The notes under the pieces are model-generated. The model saw nothing but the letters and a program-made list of their open reading frames with translations. It made no database searches and was not told the origin of the DNA. A program made the position numbers and the translations under genes. This document shows, in pieces, positions 44,671 through 55,763 of a stretch of 64,000 nt of DNA. The DNA comes from Brachypterus glaber. Taxonomy: Eukaryota > Arthropoda > Insecta > Coleoptera > Kateretidae. The stretch lies in assembly GCA_958510825.1 (NCBI GenBank), contig OY294048.1, positions 14,711,589 to 14,775,588 on the forward strand, given 5' to 3'. Each line of letters starts with the position of its first letter. Position 1 is the stretch's first letter.

Positions 44671-45073
44671 AGTTTTCCTCCGTATATCATACTTTTTTTT
44701 ATTCGAATAATAAATACATTTGTATTTTTGTCAAAAAAATTGAGATTAGAATTAAAATGTTAACAGTTTCAGTATCAATTGACCAATCAACGTCGACTAT
44801 TTTACTTTTGCGGCCAAGGCCGAAAAATTAAACTTTTTGTACAGGTTTATTACACAAAAAGTGACGTTTTTAGATACAATCGAATAAAAAATACTATTAT
44901 GTACTTTGTATTTATTATTAATATTTCTTTTCGTTTGTTTCAGGTATGTAATCTACTTATTCTATACTTCAGTCTAGACACTATTACTCACAATTCACGT
45001 AAGTCGAATTTAAATTTTTAAAGAGGTAAAAACTGAAACGACATTTTGGTTATTTCAAGAACAAAATGTTCCT

Positions 45074-46025
45074 TATACACGGTAGACCTGAGGTTAACTT
45101 AAGTTTTAAAGAATGGCCAAAGCAAATAACCATATTGGTAAAATGGGGTCCAGGCTATTCATAACCATCAACAGCAAAATCGCAGCAGATGGTTTTTAAA
45201 AGATACTGTTAAAAGTTTTTGGTGATGGCCTTGTTTTCCTAAAATTTTAAAATTTGGAAATTTATATAATAATATTAGTTAAGTTTTATTCGTGGAATTC
45301 GAATCCCATTAAGAAACTTTCATCACCTGTAAAAGAATAAAAATACAAGATATTAACTTGCAAATATGTCCAAACGACAGAGAAAAGCTTTGTATTCAAA
45401 AATGCCATCAAATAATTCTTAAAATATAAGAGTAAATTATAATTAGCAAGACCTTCTTTTGATCAGTTTCTGGAAAAATAAATAATGTTGAGCAGTGTTT
45501 TTTGTTTTGTGATATTCTGTCAAAAATTGTTTGACATTAAAAACTTTTTAAACTGTAAGTTATCTAAGTATTTCTAAACACTGCTCAACCTAACTTTTTT
45601 TTCTAATAAAGAACGTGGAAAAGAATCCATATAAACTTGCAAGACGAAACAATTTTATAAAATTCGTATACGAATTATTTGATGGTATTTTTGAATACTA
45701 AGAGTTTTTCTGTCGTTTATTCGCAAGTTAATATCTTGTATTGTTATTTTTAATTGCATTGTTTTGAAAAACAAAATAGATAGACCAATACTGTAAACGG
45801 ATTCGGATTCTACGGATAAAATTTAACTAGAATTGTTATAATTTTAAAATTTTAAAGGAACAAGACCATCACTAACAACTTTTAACAGTATCTTCCGAAA
45901 ACCATCTGCTGCGATTTTTCTGTTGATGGGCATGAATAGCCTGAACCCCCTTCTACCAGTATCCACTGGTTGTTTGTTTTTACCATTCTTTTAAACTTAA
46001 ATTAACCTCAGACCTGCCGTGTATA
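45074..46025. repeat. 952-bp foldback element
   Basis: TATACACGGTAGACCTGAGG faces CCTCAGACCTGCCGTGTATA. Arms continue with GGCTATTCATAACCATCAAC, AATCGCAGCAGATGG, TACTGTTAAAAGTTTTTGGT and AAGATATTAACTTGC, all inverted in the right half. The loop holds GTTGAGCAGTGTT / AACACTGCTCAAC. TA-type target likely. Non-coding. Confidence 0.85.
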
Positions 46026-46068
46026 ATAAAAGCACAATCTATATTTTAAAACAACATTTTATGTTTTT

Positions 46069-46213
46069 AAGGCACGTCGAGAGGCTCGCATAACAAGCAT
46101 AATACATAAGAATTCGATACCGTGATTGGCTTACAAGATACATGAAAGCACATCAAGCCAATCGCAGCATCGCATTCTTATGTATCATGCTTTTTATGCA
46201 AGCCTGTGGATGT
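46069..46213. repeat. 145-bp imperfect hairpin
   Basis: The left AAGGCACGTCGAGAGGCT, ATAATACATAAGAATTCGAT and GATTGGCTT pair with AAGCCAATC, GCATTCTTATGTATCATGC and TGTGGATGTACCCTT. Part of the right arm (TTATGCAAGCCTGTGGAT) also occurs at 42824. Confidence 0.7.
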
Positions 46214-46317
46214 ACCCTTAATCATTTCATTATGTTTAATTTAAGAATAATGTAGTACTAAGTTTATTGAGATTTCGGACATAATATTTCAGATCAACAT
46301 TAAATAGAAAAGTTTCT

Positions 46318-46352
46318 TCCAGGATTTGAACCTGAGACCTTTCAAATAAATA
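46318..46352 (-). repeat. Possible SINE head remnant (B-box)
   Basis: The minus strand reads GGTCTCAGGTTCAAATCCTG; GGTTCAAATCC is a good pol III B box within a T-arm-like context. No A box or full cloverleaf is found, so this could be chance. Confidence 0.3.
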
Positions 46353-46600
46353 AAAAATATTTATTGAATATTTTTTTAATCTTTAATTTTCTATAAAAAA
46401 ATTTCTTCATTTTTCTGTCCAAATAATTTAAAATTTTAATTTTTTTCGACTAATTTAGAAATTTGGCTGACGCACAAACCTTATGCAGCTGTGCATAGCA
46501 AGAAAAGCTCTCTTAGCTCCCTAAATAAAGCATCTGCAGTAAGCTAGCCTACCTAGCCTATCTATTTAGTGCTCTATTTTACCTACAAATAGACCAGTAA

Positions 46601-46640
46601 GGGAACGTTCAAGTATTACGTAACGCAAAATTTAGCCATT
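46601..46640. repeat. MITE family E, solo end
   Basis: AAGGGAACGTTCAAGTATTA followed by CGTAACGCAAAATTTAGCCA matches the first 40 bases of copy 1. No second terminus nearby. Confidence 0.65.
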
Positions 46641-47112
46641 TTTTAAAAACATAATGCTTTTTTCAAAAAAAGTTTTTTTGTCGTGTTCCTACTTACTTTG
46701 CAATAATAGGGCCCTAGGGTTGTCATGAACGCCCAGTTGGTAAAATAAAGTTAAAGTTAAAAGTGTCTATTTACTTTAAAAATTAGTTTTTCAAATTCTA
46801 ATTTTTGCGAGCCCCTTGTAATGAATACCTTGAACCGAGCTTTAGTTATCAGTTACGTCACATTTGGTGTTAACGGATTCGCAGGAGAGCGTTTACAGTT
46901 ACGGGGACTGAGTTCAGTGAATTATGCATCGTACAGCATTGTAGAGAGCAGCGCAAACATAGAAATAGATTAAAGTTTAGCAGAGCGCTCTCCAACTCCT
47001 GCAGATAGATAGGTTAATTAACTTACACGGCTATCGAATTTTATTGAAGTTTATATCAAAGATTTAGCACTTACGGATCCAAAATTGATCTTTTGTAATT
47101 TTTACTTTATCA

Positions 47113-47160
47113 TAGGGAACGTAAGTATTACGTAAGTTTGATCATTTTGGACCCCCGAAA
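47113..47160. repeat. MITE family E, solo end with internal deletion
   Basis: AGGGAACGTAAGTATTACGT then TTTGATCATTTTGGACCCCC matches copy 1 apart from a short deletion in each block. Confidence 0.6.
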
Positions 47161-47179
47161 AAATAAGCAACTTTTTTTC

Positions 47180-47300
47180 TCAAATGTCCGTCTGTCCGTC
47201 CGTCTGTCCGATGTTACGATTTTTGTAGACACGATAACTCAAGAACGAATAATCCGATCGTATTGAAATTTTCAGAAAATATCAAGTTCTATAAGGGGAA
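47180..47300 (+). repeat. Head fragment of the TCTGTCCG/ACGATAACTCAAGAACG repeat
   Basis: Direct TGTCCGTC repeats, then GACACGATAACTCAAGAACG and a weakly conserved stretch, as in the heads at 14690 and 37840. The 95-bp body units are absent here. A weaker relative starts at 54478. Confidence 0.55.
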
Positions 47301-48980
47301 GTTCCCCATTGTTTTTGAAAGTGATCCCTCAAAAACAAAAAAGTTATGGTGGGTTACACTTAAGAAAAAAAATCAAAAAATGGTGAAAGAAAATTCCGAT
47401 TAACGTATTTTTTTTATGGAAAATTACTTTTATTATAAGGATCAATTCTACAAAAAAAATTAAAAAAGGGTTTTTAGAAAAAAAAAATTCCAAAAACTTT
47501 TTTTTTTTAATTTTTTTTTCAATAATTTTTTGTTTTTCAAAAAAGATCTTTAAAAAAAAATGTATTTAGGAAATGCAATATACTATTTATTGTGAATAAT
47601 ATATAATTGAATGCGTAGCATTACATATCTTCACGGTTTGTTTCTTTATAAATATTACAGCTAAGGTAAAGCATCTTATTTAAAAAGCTTAAAAATAGCA
47701 AGTTTTAGTTAGCGGGCCAAGAAAACTTGTTAGCTCTTGGGCCACAATCGAATAAAAAAACAATTTTTATTAAAAAATTAAATTTTTTTGCGTGCTCCCG
47801 GTAAATAAATACTTTGATCTGACCAGTGTTTATATATTTTATCCAATTCATACAGATAATGAGACAATTACCAGCTTTATTTTAAATAGATAAACTTAAT
47901 AATAACCCACGCGTGGCTTTTACTTTATGGAGGGGATAATTATTTATTTTACCCTTAACTGTCACTTATCAAATTATTTTCTTGTAAATGTCATTAAAAT
48001 TTTTAATAAAAATATGAATTCCTAAGCTATTTATTGGATAAAACCTTGTATGGCACTCATGGGGAAACCGATATTGCTTGGCTGACGCCTTGCAAGTTAA
48101 TTTTCTCATGGGCAATATCTTACTTTACCCACTAGTACCATAAATAACTATTAAATTATTATAAAATTAAATTTTAAATTAATGCAATTCTGATAAGTTT
48201 TTTTGCATGCAAGCGAAACTAATATATTGAAAAATGAAAATAGTTCGTGATTTTCCAGCGAGAAAATGCTTTGAAAGCGTATAGCCGTGATACGGCTCAA
48301 AGAATTGTGTCCAGATTTAAGCGTTTTTATTTCAATTTTGCACTAATTGAATCTTTGTATAGCTCTATTGTGCACTTGACACGTTTCTTATTACATTTTT
48401 AATCGTCACAACTTTTTAATTACACTTCAAACATCTATTAAAAGTCAATTAATATAAAGTTAATCATGTAGTTCATACACTTTATTAATTACTAGATGCG
48501 ATAACAAGGGAAGTTATTTAACAGTTTTTTTCTGTTATTAGTTTTATTTATAAAAAATGTTACGTTTAAAATAGGAAGCCATTTTTCGTGGGATGTAGGA
48601 CATGTTTAAGTTTATGTTTTTTTGTTTAACCTCCTACTATTTTACTTATTTAAGCATCTTCTAAAGTTTATTTTTTTTAAGGTATAGTTATTTTAAATTT
48701 GCCGCTAAATACTCCACAAAGTCAGATTTACACTGAAGCATGTGGCTTGTTTTGAATATCAACATAACCAAAATTTATAATTTTTGTTTACTTACTTTGT
48801 TTTTGTGATGTTTTGATGTAAAAAAAAGAGAATTGATAAAGCTGTTGCTAAAAACGCTTTTGTATTCCTGTAGAAACAAAATTTGCTTATAAAATCTCTT
48901 TTATTCCAATAATTTAGAGGTATAAACCATTGTTTTGTTCTCGTTAATGGCACGTCAACGTTTTACGGTTGTGTAAATTG
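47301..48980. other. No recognisable gene
   Basis: Long AT-rich stretch. At 47610 the motif GAATGCGTAGCATTACATAT and CTTCACGGTTTG recurs. No protein or repeat boundary seen. Confidence 0.5.
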
Positions 48981-49240
48981 GGCCTTTAGTATCGGTGACA
49001 AATGAACTGACACGTGTGTTTCAGATCTAACCACTAGAAACATGTATTTTTGTTTGTTTATTATTTGATATTTCATAACTTATGAACCATAAGCCAAAAA
49101 AGCTAGGATTGTTTTTGTGGAAAAATTATGTAGAAATAAATGTTCTATCGATTAAGTTTCTTTTCATTAAAGTTGATAAAGTATATTTTGAAAAATTAGA
49201 CCCCAAACACATGTGTCAATTCATCACCGACAATAAGTCC
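48981..49240. repeat. 260-bp foldback element
   Basis: TTTAGTATCGGTGACAAATG and AACTGACACGTGTGTTT at the left face AAACACATGTGTCAATT and CATCACCGACAATAAG at the right, with TCTAA / TTAGA inside. Loop AT-rich. Confidence 0.7.
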
Positions 49241-49985
49241 AGTGTTTGTGTGGGTTAGTATAAAAAAAATTATCACGATTCGATTATTTGTGTTATTTCA
49301 TTCATCGCTTATGTCATTCATTATTTAAGTATATAAATTTGGTAGCACACTGAGGGACACTGGATGTAGGTCTTAACCCTTCGGTCTTGAGCTTTTAATA
49401 ACGAAAAATATACTCAAAAAAATACTGAGCTAAATTATTTTATGGGACCATAATAAAATTATCGAAAATTTTACTACGTCTTGTGATATTACTGTCGAAT
49501 AAACTTTTTATCGGTATAAAACAACGGCAACAATGCAAGATCTTTAATTTACTATAAATCATCGCATTGTTATAATTATACCTATAGTAAAAGGAAGAAA
49601 CAAAAGTTTTATGAAAAAAAGTTGTCAAGAAGTTAAACTAAGAGTTTGTTCCACCCCACCCTATAGATTTTTTGATTGTAAATAATATTATTATATTGTT
49701 TATCATGTTACAAACTTTTTGTAGTTTCAATGACGCCAAATAGTTATTTTGTCATTGAAACTAACTTTGTTTTCACTTTCAAAAATTAATTCAGTGTTTA
49801 ATGCTGACTGTTTTTGAATGAACCAACAACTGACTTTAACAAATCCGTTTACAGCTTCCTTTTAGCTTTAAAGACGAGCTTTCTCTTTCTATCTCGGCTG
49901 ATAATATAAACTTGATACGAGACCCGTTGTTTAGTTGCGGTTGTCTTGTTGTTTGTTGTTTTTCAGTCTGATTTCAAAAGCGTAC
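49241..49985. other. No gene; one small hairpin
   Basis: AGTTTCAATGAC / GTCATTGAAACT at 49725-49765 is a 12-bp hairpin. Nothing else identified. Confidence 0.45.
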
Positions 49986-50407
49986 GTCCATCAGAAAATC
50001 GTATTTGTTCATTTTAGAAAATTTTACTGATTCATTATTAATTTTAAAGTCATACAAACTTCACCTAATTATACTATCATAATCTTTTAGGAATAATATC
50101 AAAGTGCACTTTTCTATTTGCGTTTCTTATGTGCACAATGTTCACATTTCAGTTAAAAGTGAAAAGTTAGCTTAGGGAATAACTTTTTTTGCAATTTTTT
50201 TTTGCAGCGATGATAATTTCAATACATCAATGGCTATTTTTGAAAAAAAAAACTTCTGCATTTATCATATGTTTTATTTTTAAAGGAAATTCTATTTTTT
50301 TGTTTTATTTATTATAAGAAACTATAGCTATACCAAAATTATTACATTTTCCTGTAACAAAGAAAACAAACGTATGTGCTGACAAATGGCTATCTTTTCT
50401 GATGGAC
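49986..50407. repeat. Possible inverted-repeat element with GTCCATCAGAAAA ends
   Basis: A perfect 13-bp inverted pair GTCCATCAGAAAA / TTTTCTGATGGAC bounds 422 bp. The interior arms pair only weakly, so the call rests on the termini alone. Confidence 0.4.
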
Positions 50408-50599
50408 ATTTATATTTTTCACTACTAAAGAACTCCCCAGTAAAATACATTTAAGCATGATAACACGAAACCCTGTTACTTTAATCCTTTAGCTAACAAG
50501 CTACACTTTTTTTGCATCCATTAACTAGTTGCGATAAATAAGCTTGGTTTTTAACACTTATAATACTATTTAATTATTTTTTTCTTCAAGCGTACTAAA

Positions 50600-51150
50600 A
50601 TGTTCATATTTTATAACTGAATTCACTAGTTAAAAGTGATCTATTTTTTTATAGTAAAAAAAAGTACAAGTGAGTTCATTGTTGTATGCCGTAAAAAAAG
50701 TTAGTTAGCACAACCACCACTGGCGGTAGCACTCTTTGACTTTGATGACATCCATACTTCAAACTTGTTTGTTTATTATGTAAACAAGTGGTTGACTCGA
50801 GATTCTGTGCAAAAACCTTGTGTGAAATTGATTAAAAACGATTGAAGAAGAATATATGGTTTATACACCTACAAATCTCTCCGATATTGCAAATGCTACA
50901 TTAGACAAGTTTCCATCGAAATCGCGAAAAGTGTACGATTTAGCCTACGAAAAAAATTTAAAATGGGCTAATGAAGGTTTAAGTTAATTTCGAAAGCGTT
51001 TTATTGGCCTATTTTAATAAAAAAAACATACTTTATTACTGAATAAATTAAATTTAAAAATTAATATTAAAAAAAAAATAGTATGTTTCACTCAGAGGAA
51101 AAGTGAAGCTTTTTTTTACTAGTCTGTAGAATTTACGGACGATGCGTAGC
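50600..51150 (+). repeat. Right arm of the 7-kb inverted pair
   Basis: Inverse of 43925-44440: CCACTGGCGGTAGCACTCTT, GATTCTGTGCAAAAACCTTG, the recombinase-like frame, ATTTAAAATGGGCTAATG and GAAGCTTTTTTTTACTAGTC occur in mirrored order. An extra copy of GTACTAAAATG..AAAAAAGTACAAGT flanks it at 50590-50670. Confidence 0.7.
50856..50987 (+). pseudogene. Tyrosine-recombinase-like N-terminus, open for 43 codons
   Basis: Encodes MVYTPTNLSDIANATLDKFP, SKSRKVYDLAYEKNLKWANE and GLS, then TAA. It aligns without gaps to the minus-strand frame at 44143-44270 (same IANATLDK.PSKSRKVYD). The reading frame is better preserved than flanking DNA, but the stop removes any catalytic domain. Confidence 0.5.
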
Positions 51151-51201
51151 AATTACTATTTTTTTTATTTTATTTTTTTATATACTATTTTTTACCACCT
51201 A

Positions 51202-51630
51202 CACGGAAAGAAATTAGTGGGCTCTGCGCTATACATTATAAGATATTTGGTAACAGTGGCAAATTATAGTGATTTAAGCTATAGATTATAACGGACACAA
51301 TAACTAATAATGTTAAAAATAAATTGGAAACGATTATATATATATATTACAGACACGATTATATTTATTACAGGCACTATTATAAATTTACAGAAATTTT
51401 ATTATATTATAAAAATTATTAGCACGGACAATAATTAAATCTATTTAAGCTATAAATGCCATACTATTTGTTATATTTTATTATTCACTAAACAATTAAA
51501 GTATTTCATATAAATTTTTACACTGACTGCCATAATTGTAAGAGAAAGCCTTGTATTTATATAATAAGCGATTATAATTTGCTTGGTATGTGTGTTATAG
51601 CGCTCCTAGCTATAATTTTTTTTTTCCGTG
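51202..51630 (+). mobile_element. 425-bp MITE family B, copy 4
   Basis: Near-identical to 6394-6817 although 44 kb away, TA on both sides. It differs chiefly by one extra TATA unit near 51340 and one T-run length change. Confidence 0.85.
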
Positions 51631-51880
51631 TAAGTACTTAGTACTATCACATTCAGTTTTCATTGTAACCGGTTTAACATGACGAAGTTATTAAAAAAAG
51701 TCTCATGTCTATTACTAACCTATTCGGAGACGGTACGTCATGGGTGAAGACGCTGCGTGAGAGTCACATTTTGATCAAAAAAAAATTCGATTTTCTTTTT
51801 GTGGTTTTTAGAATTCTAGGCTGCGCTCTAGTGATTTTTTGACTCAGTTTTACTGTCAAAAAACATTGATTCGCTTACAC

Positions 51881-52330
51881 CTCAGATGAAAGAAGGAATA
51901 AAGACTTGTCTATATTAAACTTACAAAAATAATATATTCTCATATCACTTCAAACAATAATATTTGTTTTGCGTCAATCCCCGGAACTAATAACTCTTCT
52001 CTCTAGAATAGACATTTCATTTGTAAAAACTGAAAAAAACGTAGCCAACAAATACATTTGTCTGTCTTACTCGCACAGCTTTGTTCTAACAGAGACAACA
52101 ACAAAAGTTACTGGTAATTGTTATTGTTCAGGCCTGAATATACCAACTATTTGTTTAAAAACAAACCGAGATGTTGGCGATACTTTATATTAAAGGTATG
52201 CGTATTCTAGAGAGAAGAGTTGTTAGTTCGTTGCGTCAATCCCATGAGTGGCACACTAGCTATCTGGGACGTAAACAAACTGTATACTATTACAGGCATT
52301 ACTAGTCTATTAATCCTTCTTTTGTCTGAG
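51881..52330. repeat. Outer foldback around a 13-bp-duplication element
   Basis: CTCAGATGAAAGAAGGAATA and AAGACT at the left face AGTCTATTAATCCTTCTTTT and GTCTGAG at the right. The interior contains the 51982-52230 element plus its duplicated flank. Confidence 0.6.
51982..52230. mobile_element. 249-bp inverted-repeat element with 13-bp flanking direct repeat
   Basis: Ends CGGAACTAATAACTCTTCTC and GAGAAGAGTTGTTAGTTCG, followed inward by TCTAGAATA / TATTCTAGA. TTGCGTCAATCCC occurs immediately outside both ends (51969-51981 and 52231-52243), a perfect 13-bp direct repeat. A second, inverted copy enters at 63813. The interior has GCACAGCTTTGTTCTAACAG and CAGGCCTGAATATACC. Confidence 0.8.
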
Positions 52331-53121
52331 GATTGTATGTATGTACATTGTATAATATAATATTTATTAAAAAAAAATCACTGAAAATAAATAAAAGTTG
52401 TGAGATTATATGACTTAAAAAGATGTGTTCCACTACGTAAAACATTTAAACATAGTTCCTAGTTTAGTCAAAGATTAAAAATTAGTCTTTGGTTTAGTAT
52501 CATAGAAAGTATATTAATCTTTTAAAATACACCTTTTTTGTACAGGAAAAGTTAAAACTTTGTACCATAAAAAATACAATACAAGTCATCAAGCACAAAA
52601 CGCGCAAGATTTGTTTCAATAAAAAGCTACTTTCCAGGCAAAAAAAGGACTAAAAATAAAGACGTAAAGGAGTCGTTGAGTTTGTTAGAATCTGACATCT
52701 TCAACGTATTAGTATTATGTAGTGCAAGATCAAAGTAAGAGAATGAAGTGACTCAAGCTGCCGTGAATAGCAAGTACGAAAACCGGGAAAGAACAATCAG
52801 ACTAGGATCATCTTTTCCCAATATTTCTTTTTCAACAAACATTTCTTGCCCGCAATTTAGTAGCTGAAACTTATCTCGTGGTATATAGAACCATGGTAAT
52901 ACTGCTAAAGACTCCAAATAAGGACTAAGGACGAGACAACCCTGTCTACAGTTTTCCTATCAACAGTAATACCATGAAAAATTTTGGTTCGTATTGTTTT
53001 TGGTCTTCAGAAGAAAAAATAGTATAAAAAATCGTTTCATAAGCACTCGTCAATAATTTTTTTAACCGCAAAAGGAATATTTTGAAAAACTAGCAACTAT
53101 TCAAGCGAAAACAAATTCTAC
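52331..53121. other. No recognised gene
   Basis: 52640-52990 is less AT-rich than its surroundings and may be a decayed coding piece, but no frame shows a known motif. Confidence 0.4.
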
Positions 53122-54200
53122 CTTGCCTTTTTGCCGGTTTTTGCACAAATTTTCTCAAAAACCTCCCGACGGATTTTGCTCTTTTTGGTGTCAAATTAAT
53201 CGTACGGATGCATCCGTGCACAGTGCATCCGGATGCGGGGAATATTATTTAAGACAAAAATTTAGTATTCTCGATTTTTGCAATTAAGGTGCATTGAAAC
53301 CCACCGTGGCAAGTTTTACTGCTAGCTGTCAACCAATGTTTCTATGTGTCCGATAAACAACGAGAAAACTTTGATAATATATTTTTTATATCTGATCTGC
53401 AGGACGATTGTGTGTGAAAAAAAAATAAGGAGACTAGTTCCTATTGATATACAGAAAATTTCAGGTTCGGGCGGATTCCTTACTTGGCTCCATAAATGAT
53501 TCCTAAGGGAGCTACAGCCCTTTTAAAGGGTTACCTAAAATTAGGTTTTTAATTAATACCTTTGGAATCCTTTGAGCTATAGTAACAAGCTTTTGCATGT
53601 GATCTAACCCTAATGGGGTCTGCCGCCTCATGCTATTATTATTTGGTAAGCAACTAAGGATGTGCGAAATGGAAACTTTGGCTTTTTGCCAGTTTTTGCA
53701 CAAATTTGAAGTTTTCTCAAAAAGTGCCCGACGGATTTTGCTCTTTTTGGTGTCAAATTAATCGTACAGATGCATCCGTGCACAGTGCATCCGGATACGG
53801 GAAATATTATTCAAGAGAAAAATTTAGTGTTCTCGATTACTGCAATTAAGGTGCTTTCAAACCCACCGTGGCAAGTTTTACTGCTAGCTGTCAACCGATG
53901 TTTCTGTGTCCGATAAACAACGAGAAAACTTTGATAATATATTTTTTATATCTGATCTGCAGGACGATTGTGTGTGAAAAAAAATAAGGAGACCAGTTCC
54001 TATTGATATACAGAAAATTTCAGGTTCGGGCGGATTCCTCACTTGGCTCCACAAATGATTCCTAAGGGTGCTACAGCCTTTTTAAGGGGTTACCTAAAAT
54101 TAGGTTTTTAATTAATATCTTTGGAATCCTTTGAGCTATAGTAACAAGATTTTGCATGTGATCTAACCCTAATGAGGTCTACCGCCTCATGTTATTATTA
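53122..54200 (+). repeat. ~562-bp tandem duplication carrying family D ends
   Basis: Two copies, 53122-53683 and 53684-54200, share TTTTTGCCGGTTTTTGCAC, CGACGGATTTTGCTCTTTTT, GATGCATCCGTGCACAGTGC, CCACCGTGGCAAGTTTTACT and GCAGGACGATTGTGTGTGAA with scattered differences (roughly 95 percent alike by eye). Each ends with a family D block at 53505 and 54058. Copy 2 has a small insertion near 53710. Confidence 0.85.
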
Positions 54201-54321
54201 TTATTACTAGGATATGCGAAATTCTTGCCGCAAACTTTTTTTGGTGTAACTTTTACTTTTTCGGCCCCCAGCAATGAATGAAATATATTGTGATCGTACA
54301 AGCATCCAAAAGCGAGAAAAT

Positions 54322-54415
54322 GACGGTAATAGTATATTACGCACCGAGTACGCGAACCTAGTTTTCAGTGCACTAGAGTGCTTATGCGTCGAGGTGTATA
54401 TACGTTTTATCTGGT
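54322..54415. repeat. Hairpin repeat shared with 34113-34233
   Basis: GTAATAGTATATTACGCACC, GAGTACGCGAACCTAGTTTT, CAGTGCACTAGAGTGC and GCGTCGAGGTGTATATA; inverse orientation relative to 34113-34233. Confidence 0.6.
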
Positions 54416-55374
54416 ATAGGGACCTGTACCTTAAAAAACCGGCCGGAGCGGAAGGGGTTAATACCCTTTCCAGGATGATGTCTGTCTGTCTGCACTATAA
54501 GAACCGAACGGTTTATCCGACTTGAAATGTGGTATGCAAGCACCCTTAAAAGATATTTTTGGTACTTTACGTAACTTTTTTTTTTAGTTTTTAATAACCC
54601 TACAGTTTTAAAAATTTTGTTAAAACATTTTTTTTTTAAATATTTTTTTAGCTTAGGCCATAGCACTGTAAATGGAAATATATTCTGAGGCAGCAGTATT
54701 TTTTCCTGTATTCTCCGAGTAAGACGTGTCCCCTGAAATCTACGTGAGCACGCTTTATTTGACCGGATTTCGCCCGGATTTTTCCGGTACACCAAACAGC
54801 CAAAGGCTGAATATATTTACGGAGCGTGAAATACTCTATTAATAATATAGGTGAAGTAAAATTAATGCAATTTAATATTTATAAAGGATATGTTATAATT
54901 TGTAACATATTTGAAAATCTATTAAATCTTTTATTTATTTATTTATATACAAATCGATACAGGTCATTTTATAAAAAGTTTATCACTGCTGAAAATACAA
55001 AATAAAACAGTACCTACTATTTGTTTGTTTGTTTGTTTTCTTAAATCGGATATTCCTTTTAAAAATTAAGATAAGTTTACACTGTTTCCATTTTATTTTA
55101 GCCGTCATTACAAAATCTTTTTGTATAAAAAATCTAAGGTTTGCAAACGGACGGACAGATAGGCTGATTTTTTGTTCCGTCCAAAAATTTCCGTTAAAGC
55201 CGTTAAAAACAACTAAATTAAAGAAATTTCAAACTATTTTTTATTTTCAAAATGTCGAACAAAATATTTTCAGAAAAATAACAGTTGTTGCATAAGCATA
55301 GTGAACGTAAATTAAGTGTTCCCTCCCCGAGCAAACCTATAATAATATAATAATATAACTAAATATTCAGTTAC
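54416..55374. other. No recognised gene
   Basis: TGTCTGTCTGTCTGCACTAT at 54478 and the following TTTATCCGACTTGAAATG recall the head of the 14570 repeat. A (TTTG)n run lies at 55020-55037. Long frames here are random. Confidence 0.4.
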
Positions 55375-55588
55375 AAATATATAGGAAGTTATGATCCTAT
55401 ACAAATGTACTTTAATTTTTGTATAAAACACCAGAGTTCTAAAGTCACGTACTTTAATATTTAAGGACTGGCAAGAAATTTTGCGCGTTTTTAACAAAAA
55501 TTAAAGTACAATTGTATAGGATAATAACTTCCGATTTCGTATCCATTTGTAATTGAATATTCAGTTTACTTTTTACAGTGTATTTGGC
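55375..55588. repeat. TTAAAGTAC repeat, copy 2
   Basis: Colinear with 22715-22975: TACAAATATATAGGAAGTTA, AATGTACTTTAATTTTTGT, GTTCTAAAGTCACGTACTTT, GCGTTTTTAACAAAAATTAA and TTTACTTTTTACAGTG. Confidence 0.75.
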
Positions 55589-55624
55589 GAGTGGTGTGGG
55601 ACCGGCTTAACACAAATACTACCG

Positions 55625-55763
55625 TGCGATTATAAAGTGCCGAACACTTTTTAATGCAAAACTGGCATTAGCGATGAGTAAAATTCAAGAAAGCTGTGTG
55701 CGTTTTACTGGCCACTTAGCTGTTGTACGTAGTAATCACATGGGCTTGTCGCGCACAACTCTA
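55625..55763. mobile_element. MITE family F, copy 2, cut by LINE insertion
   Basis: TGCGATTATAAAGTGCCGAA through GCGATGAGTAAAATTCAAGA to GTCGCGCACAACTCTA matches the inverse of 34990-35153. It stops at the LINE 3' terminus, so the LINE landed inside this MITE. Confidence 0.8.

Noticed and set aside
46860..46990. Foldback element around GCAGGAGAGCG / CGCTCTCC..CCTGC
   Set aside because: Only about 15 interrupted bases pair and no repeat copy was found; it could be chance.
54382..54795. 137-codon minus-strand open frame
   Set aside because: Lys-rich from T-runs on the plus strand, overlapping the repeat at 54322; no family resemblance.
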